Positions 44,481-52,877 of a stretch of DNA of 64,000 nt are shown piece after piece. Every line of letters starts with the position of its first letter. The first letter of the stretch is position 1. Source of the stretch: DATJGF01 sp035495315 (GTDB lineage: Bacteria > Verrucomicrobiota > Verrucomicrobiia > Limisphaerales > UBA8199); the NCBI GenBank assembly GCA_035495315.1, contig DATJGF010000061.1:72807-136806 (forward strand). The letters run 5' to 3'. The notes beneath the pieces are model-generated. The model made no database searches. It worked only from the letters and a program-made list of their open reading frames with translations, and had not been told where the DNA came from. A program made the position numbers and the translations under genes.

Positions 44481-45500
44481 ATGCCTGAGCGGAAGATTTC
44501 AGATGTGCTGGCCAAGCCGGATGTCGCGTTGGAGATGACCCTGCGTCCTTCGTTATTTTCTGAATTCACCGGTCAAGCCAAGGTTAAAGAACGTCTGGAA
44601 ATCACGGTCGCGGCGGCAAAACAGCGCCGGGAATGCATCGACCACGTGCTGTTGAGCGGCCCGCCCGGCCTGGGTAAGACGACTTTGGCGCATATTATTG
44701 CCAAATCGATGGGCGCCGGTCTCAAGAACACCAGTGGTCCGACAATTGAGAAGGCTGCGGACCTGGCAGGTTTGCTGACAAATCTCGAAGAGGGCGATGT
44801 CCTGTTCATTGATGAGATTCATCGGCTGCAAAAGACGATCGAAGAATACCTCTACCCGGCGATGGAAGATTTTAAGCTGGATATCATTATCGACCAAGGT
44901 CCCAACGCCCGCAGCGTGCGATTGAATCTGCCGCGCTTCACATTAATCGGCGCAACCACCCGGAGCGGACTTCTCACCGCCCCTTTGTTGACCCGCTTCA
45001 CCATCCGCGAACGCCTGGATTATTATCAGGCCGATCAACTGCGGGAAATCGTCCTTCGCTCGGCGCGGCTTTTGGGGGTCGAAATAGAAGAGAAAGGCGC
45101 CGCCGAAATCGCCCGGCGCAGTCGCGGCACGCCACGAATTGCCAATAATCTGCTGCGCCGCGTGCGCGATTATGCCCAGGTAAAGCACGAAGGGCGAGTC
45201 ACTGCGGACATCGCGGATAAAGCGCTCGCGATGCTCGAAATCGACGAGAACGGGCTGGATGAAATGGACAAGCGAATCCTCGAAACAGTGATCGTCAAGT
45301 TCGGTGGCGGCCCGGTCGGCCTTAGCTCGCTGGCTGTGGCCGTCGGGGAGGAACCCGACACTTTGGAAGAAGTTTATGAACCTTATCTGATCATGGAGGG
45401 CTATCTCAAACGTACCGCCCAAGGTCGTGTCGCCACCGAGTTGAGCTATAAAAAACTCGGGCTTAAAGCTGCCAGAGGCAATCAGCAGAACCTGCTGTAG
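44481..45500 (+). CDS. ruvB: Holliday junction branch migration helicase RuvB
   Basis: RuvB is the AAA+ motor of the RuvAB complex. The 339-aa protein has LRPSLFSEFTGQAKVKE at the N-terminus, Walker A GPPGLGKTTLAH, Walker B LFIDEIHRL, sensor 1 TLIGATTRSGLLTAPL, the arginine-finger region, and a C-terminal winged helix (GGGPVGLSSLAVAVGEE). Length and motifs are full. ruvA and ruvC are not adjacent. The TatD-type gene begins 9 bases downstream and is likely co-transcribed. Confidence 0.98.
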   Translation: MPERKISDVLAKPDVALEMTLRPSLFSEFTGQAKVKERLEITVAAAKQRRECIDHVLLSGPPGLGKTTLAHIIAKSMGAGLKNTSGPTIEKAADLAGLLTNLEEGDVLFIDEIHRLQKTIEEYLYPAMEDFKLDIIIDQGPNARSVRLNLPRFTLIGATTRSGLLTAPLLTRFTIRERLDYYQADQLREIVLRSARLLGVEIEEKGAAEIARRSRGTPRIANNLLRRVRDYAQVKHEGRVTADIADKALAMLEIDENGLDEMDKRILETVIVKFGGGPVGLSSLAVAVGEEPDTLEEVYEPYLIMEGYLKRTAQGRVATELSYKKLGLKAARGNQQNLL

Positions 45501-45509
45501 TCGGTGCTG

Positions 45510-46352
45510 ATGCAAGCGGAAGCAGTTCACCCAGTCCCGCTCTATGACGCCCACAATCATTTGCAGGATGAGCGCCTGGCGCCTCAACGAGAGGCAATTC
45601 TAGCCGCCTTGCTGCGCGAGAATATTAGGCGGATGGTGGTCAACGGTTCGAGTGAGGAGGACTGGCCGGCGGTGCTCGAACTGGCACGATGCGTTCCTCA
45701 GGTCATTCCCTCCTTCGGGTATCATCCGTGGTACGTCAAACAACGCTCGCCGAATTGGGACAGGGTGCTGATCGAATTCCTGGAGCGGAGGCCTTCGGCT
45801 ATTGGCGAAATCGGCTTAGATAAATGGATCAAAGATTACGATCTTCCGGACCAGGAAAAGGTATTCCGGCGCCAACTCGAGATTGCTGCCGAAAGAAATT
45901 TGCCCGTCAGCATTCATTGCCTGCAAGCGTGGGGTAAAATTCTCGAACTGCTCAACACAGGCCCGCGTCCAAGATGTGGGTTCGTGCTCCATTCGTTTGG
46001 TGGACCGAAGGAGATGATCGAGCCGCTCGCCAGGCTGGGAGCCTATTTCTCTTTGCCGGGTTATTTCGCCAATGATCGAAAAGGCAAGCAACGGGAAACT
46101 TTCCTGCACGTTCCGCTGGAACGCTTGTTGATCGAAACCGACGCTCCGGACCAGTGTTTGCCTGCGGAGCGAGTCAAATATGAGTTGAGCGACGCCAAGA
46201 CCGGCAAGCCGATCAATCATCCCGCCAACTTGGGCGCCGTGTACGAGTTCGCCGCGGAGTTATTGGAAAAACCGGTTGTGTTACTTGCTAGGCAAGTGGA
46301 AGATAATTTTAGAAGGTTGTTTGCCGAGGTGACTCCTCTGCACCGCAAATAG
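45510..46352 (+). CDS. TatD family metal-dependent hydrolase
   Basis: The 280-aa product is a TIM-barrel amidohydrolase of the TatD type (metal-dependent DNase or deacylase). Metal ligands are visible: YDAHNHLQDE (HxH), AIGEIGLDKW (Glu), VSIHCLQAWG (His), VLHSFGG (His) and LIETDAPDQ (Asp). A GTG two codons upstream could also start it. It follows ruvB by 9 bases. Sequence around the ligands is more divergent than in E. coli TatD, so the substrate is uncertain. Confidence 0.9.
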   Translation: MQAEAVHPVPLYDAHNHLQDERLAPQREAILAALLRENIRRMVVNGSSEEDWPAVLELARCVPQVIPSFGYHPWYVKQRSPNWDRVLIEFLERRPSAIGEIGLDKWIKDYDLPDQEKVFRRQLEIAAERNLPVSIHCLQAWGKILELLNTGPRPRCGFVLHSFGGPKEMIEPLARLGAYFSLPGYFANDRKGKQRETFLHVPLERLLIETDAPDQCLPAERVKYELSDAKTGKPINHPANLGAVYEFAAELLEKPVVLLARQVEDNFRRLFAEVTPLHRK

Positions 46353-46395
46353 CGCAAGTCGTTCGCAGGCCACAAGAATTCGAGTCCGGCACTTT

Positions 46396-46443
46396 AACCG
46401 CAGAGACGCGATAAACGCGGAGAAAAGAATCACTTAGCATTCT
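46396..46443. repeat. Third copy of the AACCGCAGAGACGCG repeat
   Basis: AACCGCAGAGACGCG followed by ATAAACGCGGAGAAAAG and then CACTTAGCATTCT. It is almost identical to the reverse complement of 43151-43195, including the flanking CTTAGCAT. It lies between convergent genes (TatD-type and tcdA). Confidence 0.8.
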
Positions 46444-46456
46444 TAAAGCCGGGAGC

Positions 46457-47290
46457 CTAATGCGCCGCGCCGTACCCAATTTCTGGTCCTCGAAAACGTT
46501 CTGACTTTGGTTTTGACTCGGCGATTTTTTGGACGACGCGCGATGCGGCCACAAAACCAAAAGTTCCCGTGACAAAACTGGCTGTGCCAAAGCCACTGTT
46601 ACAGTCCAACCGCAGGTCCGTGGACGACACCGCGTCCACAGAATTGTCGCACACTGAACCGTCGGCACCGGGATAGACGACTAGCTCGCGTGAGAACACG
46701 CATTCAATACCAAAAGGCCGGTCTCCGCGTGGAAAGTCATGCCTGCCGCGCAATTTATGACGCACCTCCTGCAGCAGTCTGTCATGGGTTGAAAAGGCCA
46801 GGTCGGTGACTTCGATGGCGGTTGGATCGCGGCGCCCGCCGGCCGCGCCAGTGGTGATGACGGAAATACCGCGCTCACGGCATCCTGCCAACAGCACGCA
46901 TTTTCTTGAAGGGCTATCGATCGCGTCAACAACGGCATCGAAACCGGTCTGCAGAATCTCGTCCGCGTTGGATTTCAGGAAGAATTCTTGAAGGGCATGG
47001 ATTTTACATTCCGGATTAATAGCGCCGACTCGCCTGGCCAGTACCTCGACTTTGGATTTGCCCAACTCTCCGTCCAGCGCATGCAATTGCCGATTGACGT
47101 TGCTGATGCAAACGTCATCAAGGTCGATCATGGTCAATTCACCGATTCCCGATCGCGCCAATGCTTCGACCGCCCAGGAACCAACCCCGCCCAGGCCGAC
47201 CACGCAGACGTGCGCGGCTCTGAGGCGCTCAAGGCTCTCAGCGCCAAACAGCCGACCGATACCGCCAAATCTCCGCTCATACGGCCTCAT
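46457..47290 (-). CDS. tcdA: tRNA threonylcarbamoyladenosine dehydratase (TcdA/CsdL)
   Basis: This ThiF/E1-like enzyme uses ATP to cyclise t6A37 of tRNAs to ct6A. The 277-aa protein begins with RRFGGIGRLFG, then the nucleotide-binding loop VVGLGGVGSWAVEALARSG, IDLDDVCISNVNRQLHA, and DAVVDAIDSPSRK. TGAAGGRRDPTAIEVTDLA follows, with RFGG and R-K residues typical of the family. Length is normal. It is convergent with the TatD-type gene and may be monocistronic. Confidence 0.95.
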   Translation of the reverse strand: MRPYERRFGGIGRLFGAESLERLRAAHVCVVGLGGVGSWAVEALARSGIGELTMIDLDDVCISNVNRQLHALDGELGKSKVEVLARRVGAINPECKIHALQEFFLKSNADEILQTGFDAVVDAIDSPSRKCVLLAGCRERGISVITTGAAGGRRDPTAIEVTDLAFSTHDRLLQEVRHKLRGRHDFPRGDRPFGIECVFSRELVVYPGADGSVCDNSVDAVSSTDLRLDCNSGFGTASFVTGTFGFVAASRVVQKIAESKPKSERFRGPEIGYGAAH

Positions 47291-47420
47291 TCAGCAAGTT
47301 TAGTAATAAAAATCTGTTTATTTGCCAAGCCCGCCTCATGCAGCGCCGACTGGGAGTCGGGTTGTATCGGCATTGTCAATCGCATTGCGTCACGCAAATC
47401 AATGAGTCGCCAGAGCCGCC

Positions 47421-48770
47421 TTAAATCTTCGCCAGTTCTGCGCCGTGTTTTTGAATTCGGCCGATCGCCTCAGCGATCCTTTCCATGTCCGTGCGGGGAC
47501 CCAGCAACATGTTTTGAGTGAACCACACCGCTTGCTGGCAGAGTTTTTCGTTTTGCGGACAATCCTGGTTGCGGGCCAGCCAATCCTTCAGCTTGGCTTC
47601 GCCATAGATCTTGAGGAAATGCTTATCTTTCGCCAGGCCGGAAACGTAGTCGCCCTTGTTCATCTCGCCATAACCACCGGAACAGGGTACACCTTCGGCC
47701 TGCAGGGCACCGAGGAATTTATCGCGGTTTAATCCAGCGAACTCGGCCGGGTTATAGCGGAACATATAAAGATGATAAGCACTGCGGGTCGCGTTTGGGT
47801 GCAACCTGGCGGGCGTAATCCCCGGAATTTCACCGAGCATTTTGGTTAAGTAGGCGGCGTTTTCGGTTCGCCGATTAGTTTGCTCAACCACACGCGTCAT
47901 TTGGGCCACGAGCAAGTTGCCCTGAAACTCGCAGAGCCGAAGATTAGAGCCGCGGGTTCCGCCGTACGTAAAATTGGCGCCGTGGACCCGACGAACCATT
48001 CCCTGGTAATGAAAGGCGTACGCCGCTTCGGCAAATTGATCATCGTTGCTCAGCACAGCGCCGCCCTCACCCGAGTTTAAATTCTTGCTCGCCTGGAAAC
48101 TAAAACACCCTGCCAAACCCCACGTGCCAACTTTGCGCCCGCGCCACTCAGCGAGATGCGCCTGGCAGGCGTCCTCAATTACCGGAATTTTGTTCTTTTC
48201 CCCGATGGCCAAAATCGTGTCGAGGTCGGCGGGATAACCGCCAATGTGGACCGGCAGAATGGCTTTCGTCTGAGGTGTAATTGCCGCTTGAATTTTGGCC
48301 GAGTCGATTTGGAAGCTTTCCAGATCGGAGTCAACAAACACCGGCAGTGCATAATTCAACACGACTACATTGTATGTCGCCACGAACGTGTAGGGCGGCA
48401 CGATTACCTCGTCACCCGGGCCGACATCCAGCGCGCCCAGAGCTGTGTAAAGCGCAGCGGTGCCACTGGCCGTCGCCAGGCAATGTTTTGCACCCGTCAG
48501 TTTCTCGTATGCGTGCTCAAACTTGGCGACGGCCTTGCCACTCCCGCGAAACCATTGGCCCGAGCGCAACGTATCCAGCAATGCCTTCTCTTCAGTTTGA
48601 TCAAAGACCGGCCAGCCTGGAAAATTCGAGCAGAGGGGCTTGCCGCCAAGTTTGGCAGGTTTCTCGCCTGTTGAAGCGGCTAAAGAAAAGCCGGGCGCGG
48701 CAAGGGACAAGCCTGTTGCAGCCAAAGTGCTATTTCCAAGAAACTGACGCCGGGTGAGATTCGTTTTCAT
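47421..48770 (-). CDS. DegT/DnrJ/EryC1/StrS family PLP aminotransferase with Tat signal peptide
   Basis: The 449-aa protein starts with a twin-arginine leader: NLTRRQFLGNSTLAATGLSL followed by a small-residue region to about residue 35. The rest is a DegT-type sugar aminotransferase fold: FRGSGKAVAKFE, ATASGTAALYTAL, VIVPPYTFVATYN, VIEDACQAHLAEW, and the PLP lysine Lys229 in FQASKNLNSGEGG. Family members usually act in the cytoplasm on nucleotide-linked keto-sugars, so export is unusual. The folded, PLP-loaded enzyme would need Tat. No nucleotide-sugar genes are near. The product may act on an extracytoplasmic glycan or serve as an oxidoreductase-like outlier (inference). Confidence 0.92.
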   Translation of the reverse strand: MKTNLTRRQFLGNSTLAATGLSLAAPGFSLAASTGEKPAKLGGKPLCSNFPGWPVFDQTEEKALLDTLRSGQWFRGSGKAVAKFEHAYEKLTGAKHCLATASGTAALYTALGALDVGPGDEVIVPPYTFVATYNVVVLNYALPVFVDSDLESFQIDSAKIQAAITPQTKAILPVHIGGYPADLDTILAIGEKNKIPVIEDACQAHLAEWRGRKVGTWGLAGCFSFQASKNLNSGEGGAVLSNDDQFAEAAYAFHYQGMVRRVHGANFTYGGTRGSNLRLCEFQGNLLVAQMTRVVEQTNRRTENAAYLTKMLGEIPGITPARLHPNATRSAYHLYMFRYNPAEFAGLNRDKFLGALQAEGVPCSGGYGEMNKGDYVSGLAKDKHFLKIYGEAKLKDWLARNQDCPQNEKLCQQAVWFTQNMLLGPRTDMERIAEAIGRIQKHGAELAKI

Positions 48771-48974
48771 AAATGACTCCATTGCTTATGCCGTTGGCAT
48801 TTGTGAATCGGGTCAACTCAAATAGAATCCTGGAAGCGCGCTAGGTCAACCCATTTCTCATGTAGAAATCGACGTAAGGAGACTCCGAGGAAAAAACATG
48901 AGGCCAAAAACCTGCCCGAAGCACCGGACGTTACCTCTCCTTGGTTCTCCTAGTTCGCCAGGCAATTATCCAGA

Positions 48975-50012
48975 TTGTCGTCCGAACTGATCAGAGTCTC
49001 CTACCGTCGACTTCTACAACGACGTTTGCCACTTGGCAGTGGCCTGCGACCTTGTCAATTTGAATGCCGATTGAACGCTGCTCCAAGCTCCATACCCCTC
49101 GGCCGCCAGACACGGTCCGGCTTATTTCTCGGCATGCTCGCGGTTGTATTCTGGTCTTTTGGAGCCTCGTTGGTTTACTTGGGCGCACAGGAATCAGGCA
49201 CTTGGCCATTCGTGGCTTTAGCGTCTGTAACTGCTGGAGGCCTGCTGATGGCAGCCAGAAAACTATTACATGGGGAACTCCGCAGCGCGCTGCGGCTGCC
49301 CTGGCGGTTATGGCTGATTCCTTTAGTCTGCTTTGTAATTTACGGAGTAGTTTGGCCGTGGGCTTTAGCCAGTTCAACCTCCCGGCAGGTTTTCGGCGTC
49401 AGCCTCATAAACTATCTCTGGCCGGTTCTAACGGTCCTGTTCAGCGTTTGGCTCGTGCCCGGAGTGCGCCTTACCGGCCGTATCATGCTGGCGGTGCTGC
49501 TCGCATTGGCGGGTCTGGCCGTGGCAAACTACCGTGAGCTTCAGCAACTGCAGGCAATCCCATTCCAGTCGGGCTCCCGGTGGGAGCACCGGTTTTTGCC
49601 GTATGGCCTGGCGCTGATTGCGGCTGTCACTTGGGGACTTTATTCTGCATTTCTGGCCCGATGGCGTGATTGGGCTAAGAATTATGTGACGAGCCCGATT
49701 GGATTCCTGCTGCTGGGATTTATTGGTTGCATGATCACGGCCCAGACACGGCGAACCCTTCCACACTTCAGCGGCTTTGGCGCCCTACTAACCATTCTTT
49801 ACGGCGCGGGCCCCCTGGCCGTGGGCTATTTGTGTTGGGAAATCGCGCTCGCCCGCGGCAAAGTGCAGACTCTGAGCCTGCTGGCGTCGGGCACACCGGT
49901 GCTCTCAACGGCTTTTCTCTGCGTTTTTCTGCGGAAGATGCCCGGCCCGGAACTGGTTTTGGCGGCGGTGCTGGTGAGTGCGGGCGTCGCGTTGAGCGTA
50001 ATGTCGGACTAA
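48975..50012 (+). CDS. EamA/DMT-superfamily exporter, YddG-like (aromatic amino acid exporter type)
   Basis: From about residue 48 the protein shows ten membrane segments, starting GLFLGMLAVVFWSFGASLVY. It includes LLMAARKLLHG and IYGVVWPWALASSTSRQVFG, a region resembling YddG-type aromatic amino acid exporters, and ends ELVLAAVLVSAGVALSVM. The start is unclear: no ATG lies before residue 54, and TTG codons at 48975 and 49071 are the options, the latter giving about 313 aa. A 30-codon frame (48898-48990) with an AGGAG-like site overlaps the upstream part. Substrate is inferred only from family. Confidence 0.8.
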   Translation: MSSELIRVSYRRLLQRRLPLGSGLRPCQFECRLNAAPSSIPLGRQTRSGLFLGMLAVVFWSFGASLVYLGAQESGTWPFVALASVTAGGLLMAARKLLHGELRSALRLPWRLWLIPLVCFVIYGVVWPWALASSTSRQVFGVSLINYLWPVLTVLFSVWLVPGVRLTGRIMLAVLLALAGLAVANYRELQQLQAIPFQSGSRWEHRFLPYGLALIAAVTWGLYSAFLARWRDWAKNYVTSPIGFLLLGFIGCMITAQTRRTLPHFSGFGALLTILYGAGPLAVGYLCWEIALARGKVQTLSLLASGTPVLSTAFLCVFLRKMPGPELVLAAVLVSAGVALSVMSD

Positions 50013-50062
50013 ACCATTGAAGATCACCCATTTTGAGATGGCCAAGAATATTTAAAATTCCC

Positions 50063-51133
50063 ATGTTTCAAGATTCAACCATTACCATTCGGAGTGCTGT
50101 CTTAGCACTCCTGCTGTCGCTGATAATTGCGTCGGCTAGCCAACCGCGGCCCGGGTCATTCCTCAAAAGGCATGGCGACGAGATTGTTGTCGCCGGCCAA
50201 TTCGTGCATATCGGGACTCGAGTTGTGCTGTGGATGGACCCTGCCGGTTACGATGCCTATCGAGTTGAGCGCCGATTTAGTCCGTTCGACAAGGCCGACT
50301 GGGAAAGTTCACAAGCCGAAGTCAAAGAGCTAACATCTCCGAACCGCTACAATCTTCGCCGCAATAGTTTAACCGAAGAAGAAATCGAGCGCGTGCGCGG
50401 CGGTGGTTGGGATTTGCCGACTCTGCAGAAGGTAGTTGATCAGTTCGTTATCCATTTCGACGCCTGCGGCACTAGTCGCCAATGTTTTAATGTGCTGCAG
50501 GATCATCGGGGACTCAGTGTTCATTTCATGCTCGACCTGGACGGCACAATTTACCAAACGCTCGATCTGAAGGAACGAGCGTGGCACGCCACCTCGTCAA
50601 ATACGCGCAGCGTCGGCGTCGAAATTGCCAATATCGGCGCCTATGCGCCCGCCGAAAAAAATCCGCTGGACCAGTGGTATCAACACGAACCCGACGGCAC
50701 GACGCGCCTCAGCATTCCAGCCCGATATGGCGACGGCGGCCTCCTCACCAAAGGGTTCGTTGGCCACTCCGCGCGCGCTCAGGCAATTAGCGGTACCCTT
50801 CAAGGGAAGGAATTAATCCAGTACGACTTTACGCCCGAGCAATATGCCGCCTTGATCAAACTGACGGCGGCGCTGGTCCAGGTGTTACCGAGGATCACCT
50901 GCGATTACCCAAAAGACGCCAACGGTCGATTGTTGTTGGAAAAAATGCCCGATGACCAGCTCAAGGCTTATCAGGGAGTCTTGGGGCATTTCCATATTCA
51001 AAAGGAAAAAGTTGACCCAGGTCCTGCCTTCCAATGGGAGTATGTTTTAAGCAGAGCTCGCCGGTTCTTGCATGGCGGCATGTCAGAACCAGCCGACCAG
51101 ACCAGCAAAGGACATATGCGGGCGAGGGATTAA
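50063..51133 (+). CDS. N-acetylmuramoyl-L-alanine amidase (Amidase_2/PGRP type), exported
   Basis: The 356-aa product has a signal peptide or anchor (ITIRSAVLALLLSLIIASA). About residues 120-330 form an AmpD/PGRP-like zinc amidase that would cut the MurNAc-L-Ala bond: FVIHFDACGTSRQCF (first Zn His), LSVHFMLDLDGTIYQTLD, ERAWHATSSNTRSVGVEIAN (second region), and VLGHFHIQKEKVDPGPAFQW (final His and Asp). It probably acts in wall turnover or recycling. An ATG 10 codons upstream is also open. The AAGTCCA microrepeat follows directly after the stop. Confidence 0.92.
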   Translation: MFQDSTITIRSAVLALLLSLIIASASQPRPGSFLKRHGDEIVVAGQFVHIGTRVVLWMDPAGYDAYRVERRFSPFDKADWESSQAEVKELTSPNRYNLRRNSLTEEEIERVRGGGWDLPTLQKVVDQFVIHFDACGTSRQCFNVLQDHRGLSVHFMLDLDGTIYQTLDLKERAWHATSSNTRSVGVEIANIGAYAPAEKNPLDQWYQHEPDGTTRLSIPARYGDGGLLTKGFVGHSARAQAISGTLQGKELIQYDFTPEQYAALIKLTAALVQVLPRITCDYPKDANGRLLLEKMPDDQLKAYQGVLGHFHIQKEKVDPGPAFQWEYVLSRARRFLHGGMSEPADQTSKGHMRARD

Positions 51134-51166
51134 GTCCAAAGTCCAAGGTCCAAAGTCCAAAGTCTG
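51132..51166. repeat. Five-unit AAGTCCA heptamer array
   Basis: Units AAGTCCA, AAGTCCA, AGGTCCA, AAGTCCA, AAGTCTG run from the amidase stop codon. A reversed copy (TTTTGGACTTTGG) about 45 bases downstream could pair with it to form a hairpin. Confidence 0.8.
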
Positions 51167-51274
51167 GACCCACGCCTTTCTAAACTCATCGGCTTGACAT
51201 AGTTTCGGTTTTGGACTTTGGCCTATAAATGAGCGAGGTTTAAAAGGCGCGTTGATTGACAGGCGGGCCGGGTT

Positions 51275-52174
51275 ATGGACAGGGTCTTGTTGCAGGTAAA
51301 GAAAAAAAGGGATCGGCGAAGATTAGAGGACTGGCTAGCCAAGGCTTATCAAATAGTTTTTCCCGATCAGGAGAATCCCCTGAAGGGTGAATTCGATGTA
51401 GTTATCATCGACGGCCCCTCGCTCAAAAACTTGCGTGCCAGAGTTCGGGAACGACGCGAAGCCGAACAACCGGTTTTGCTGCCGTTCCTTTTACTGACGG
51501 TGAGGCGGCGCGGGAGCATGCCTTCACGTCATTTGGGCCCGGTGGTTGATGACGTTATTGTGCGTCCATTAAATGAGCAGGAATTGCTGGCGCGGGTCGC
51601 CAACCTCTTGCGGATGAGACGCTGGTCGCTTGAGCTCAAAAAGGAACACGACCGGGTGATGAAACTCGCCGTAACGGATGACGTCTCGGGATTCAATAAT
51701 ACCCGTTATCTTCATAGGTATCTGGATCGTCTGCTGGACGGGGCCGGCAAGCCGGGAAAGGTTTGCCTGGTCTTTTTTGACATCGACAATTTCAAGCACG
51801 TGGTGGATACCCACGGGCACCTGCTGGGCAGCAAGGCCCTTCGTGAAGTCGCACAAACGGTTGCCCGTGTCCTTCAGGAAGACGATCGCCTGGTTCGGTA
51901 CGGCGGTGATGAATTCATCGCGATTCTTCCGCGGCAGAGCAAAGAGGAAGCTTTGCTGAAAGTGTCACGAATGAAACAGGCGATCACTTCGACCCGGTTC
52001 CTCCAAAAAGAAGGCGTCAACGCGCATCTGACAGCGTCTTTTGGTTTGGCTTCCTTTCCTGACGATGCGCGGGACAAACGCGAGTTGCTCGCCGAAGCCG
52101 ACCGCTGTTTGTTCCAGAGCAAGACCTCCGGCAAAAACCGGATCACCTTTGCTGAACTCCAAAAAGCCGCCTAG
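51275..52174 (+). CDS. Diguanylate cyclase with degenerate receiver domain
   Basis: The 299-aa protein has a receiver-like N-terminal domain (1-120): an Asp in VVIIDGPSL is kept, but the usual acidic pair near residue 8 is absent and the conserved Lys-Pro reads Arg-Pro (VIVRPLNEQEL). A full GGDEF domain follows (about 135-290) with LAVTDDVSGFNN, FFDIDNFKHVVD and VRYGGDEFIAIL, expected to make c-di-GMP from GTP. The product-inhibition site (RxxD before GGDEF) reads QEDD, so feedback inhibition may be lost. c-di-GMP often controls pili and exported adhesins, which fits the secretory genes in this window (inference). Confidence 0.92.
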   Translation: MDRVLLQVKKKRDRRRLEDWLAKAYQIVFPDQENPLKGEFDVVIIDGPSLKNLRARVRERREAEQPVLLPFLLLTVRRRGSMPSRHLGPVVDDVIVRPLNEQELLARVANLLRMRRWSLELKKEHDRVMKLAVTDDVSGFNNTRYLHRYLDRLLDGAGKPGKVCLVFFDIDNFKHVVDTHGHLLGSKALREVAQTVARVLQEDDRLVRYGGDEFIAILPRQSKEEALLKVSRMKQAITSTRFLQKEGVNAHLTASFGLASFPDDARDKRELLAEADRCLFQSKTSGKNRITFAELQKAA

Positions 52175-52213
52175 CCGATTTCACGCGTCATGCTCTACGG
52201 TTACGAATACGCA

Positions 52214-52795
52214 TCACGTCTCAGCTTCCGCCTTCAACCCATCCCAAGTATCCCAATACAACTGCTGAACTGGCGGGGCTACGGCCAAATTGCGTGGCAA
52301 CTTGCGGCGAAGAATCAATTCAACCACGTCGGTGCGGTCTTTAAGACGGCGTAGCTTTGCGCCGGACCAACTGTCGAGCTTCAGCGAAACAAGCTGCTCC
52401 AACGTGACTAATTGAAGATTCTCACTCGGTTTACCGGGTTGAGGGAACGGCACCCTGTTCCCCTCCCTTAGCACGTAGCCGGCGGGTAAAAAATCGACGA
52501 TGACCCCGTTGCGCCGATCCTCCACCGCATCCTCGCGTCCGCCGACGCGAACAAAGGGCCCACTCAAGTCCGCGGTTAGAAAATCGACTGCCTCCAGGAC
52601 ATCGGGCACGACAATATCGACATCGATTGTGACTCGGGGGTATCCGTGCTCTTGAACCGCGATCCCGCCGACGATCAGGTGTGGGATTTCGAAGTGCGCG
52701 AGCCTGGCCACCGCATCCCGAGCAGTTTGGACGACCCCGGATGTGCCGGTGTTTTCCCGCAAGACATAGGCGTCGTGATTTGTCACCGTCATCAA
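52214..52795 (-). CDS. Nucleotidyltransferase-fold protein (AbiEii/DUF1814-like)
   Basis: The 193-aa protein carries a nucleotidyltransferase core: LIVGGIAVQEHGYPRVTIDV followed by DIVV, giving the G-G and D-x-D motif, then a third acidic position in VIVDFLPAG. The segment EQLVSLKLDSWSGAKLRRLK resembles the helical part of AbiEii or related proteins, ending KDRTDVVELI. Such enzymes can be toxins that modify tRNA, but many stand alone with unknown targets. No antitoxin-like gene is adjacent (GGDEF on one side, PLP enzyme on the other), so a toxin role is not supported. Confidence 0.82.
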   Translation of the reverse strand: MMTVTNHDAYVLRENTGTSGVVQTARDAVARLAHFEIPHLIVGGIAVQEHGYPRVTIDVDIVVPDVLEAVDFLTADLSGPFVRVGGREDAVEDRRNGVIVDFLPAGYVLREGNRVPFPQPGKPSENLQLVTLEQLVSLKLDSWSGAKLRRLKDRTDVVELILRRKLPRNLAVAPPVQQLYWDTWDGLKAEAET

Positions 52796-52877
52796 TATCT
52801 CATTTTGCTTGTCTTTCGCAACCGCAACTTAGCTACTCGGCCTACCTCCCTGTCTTCCCGTTCTAACGTTATTAACC

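Noticed and set aside
52214..52795. Toxin-antitoxin or phage-defence locus
   Set aside because: Only one nucleotidyltransferase-like gene is present, with no antitoxin, restriction or CBASS-type partner nearby.
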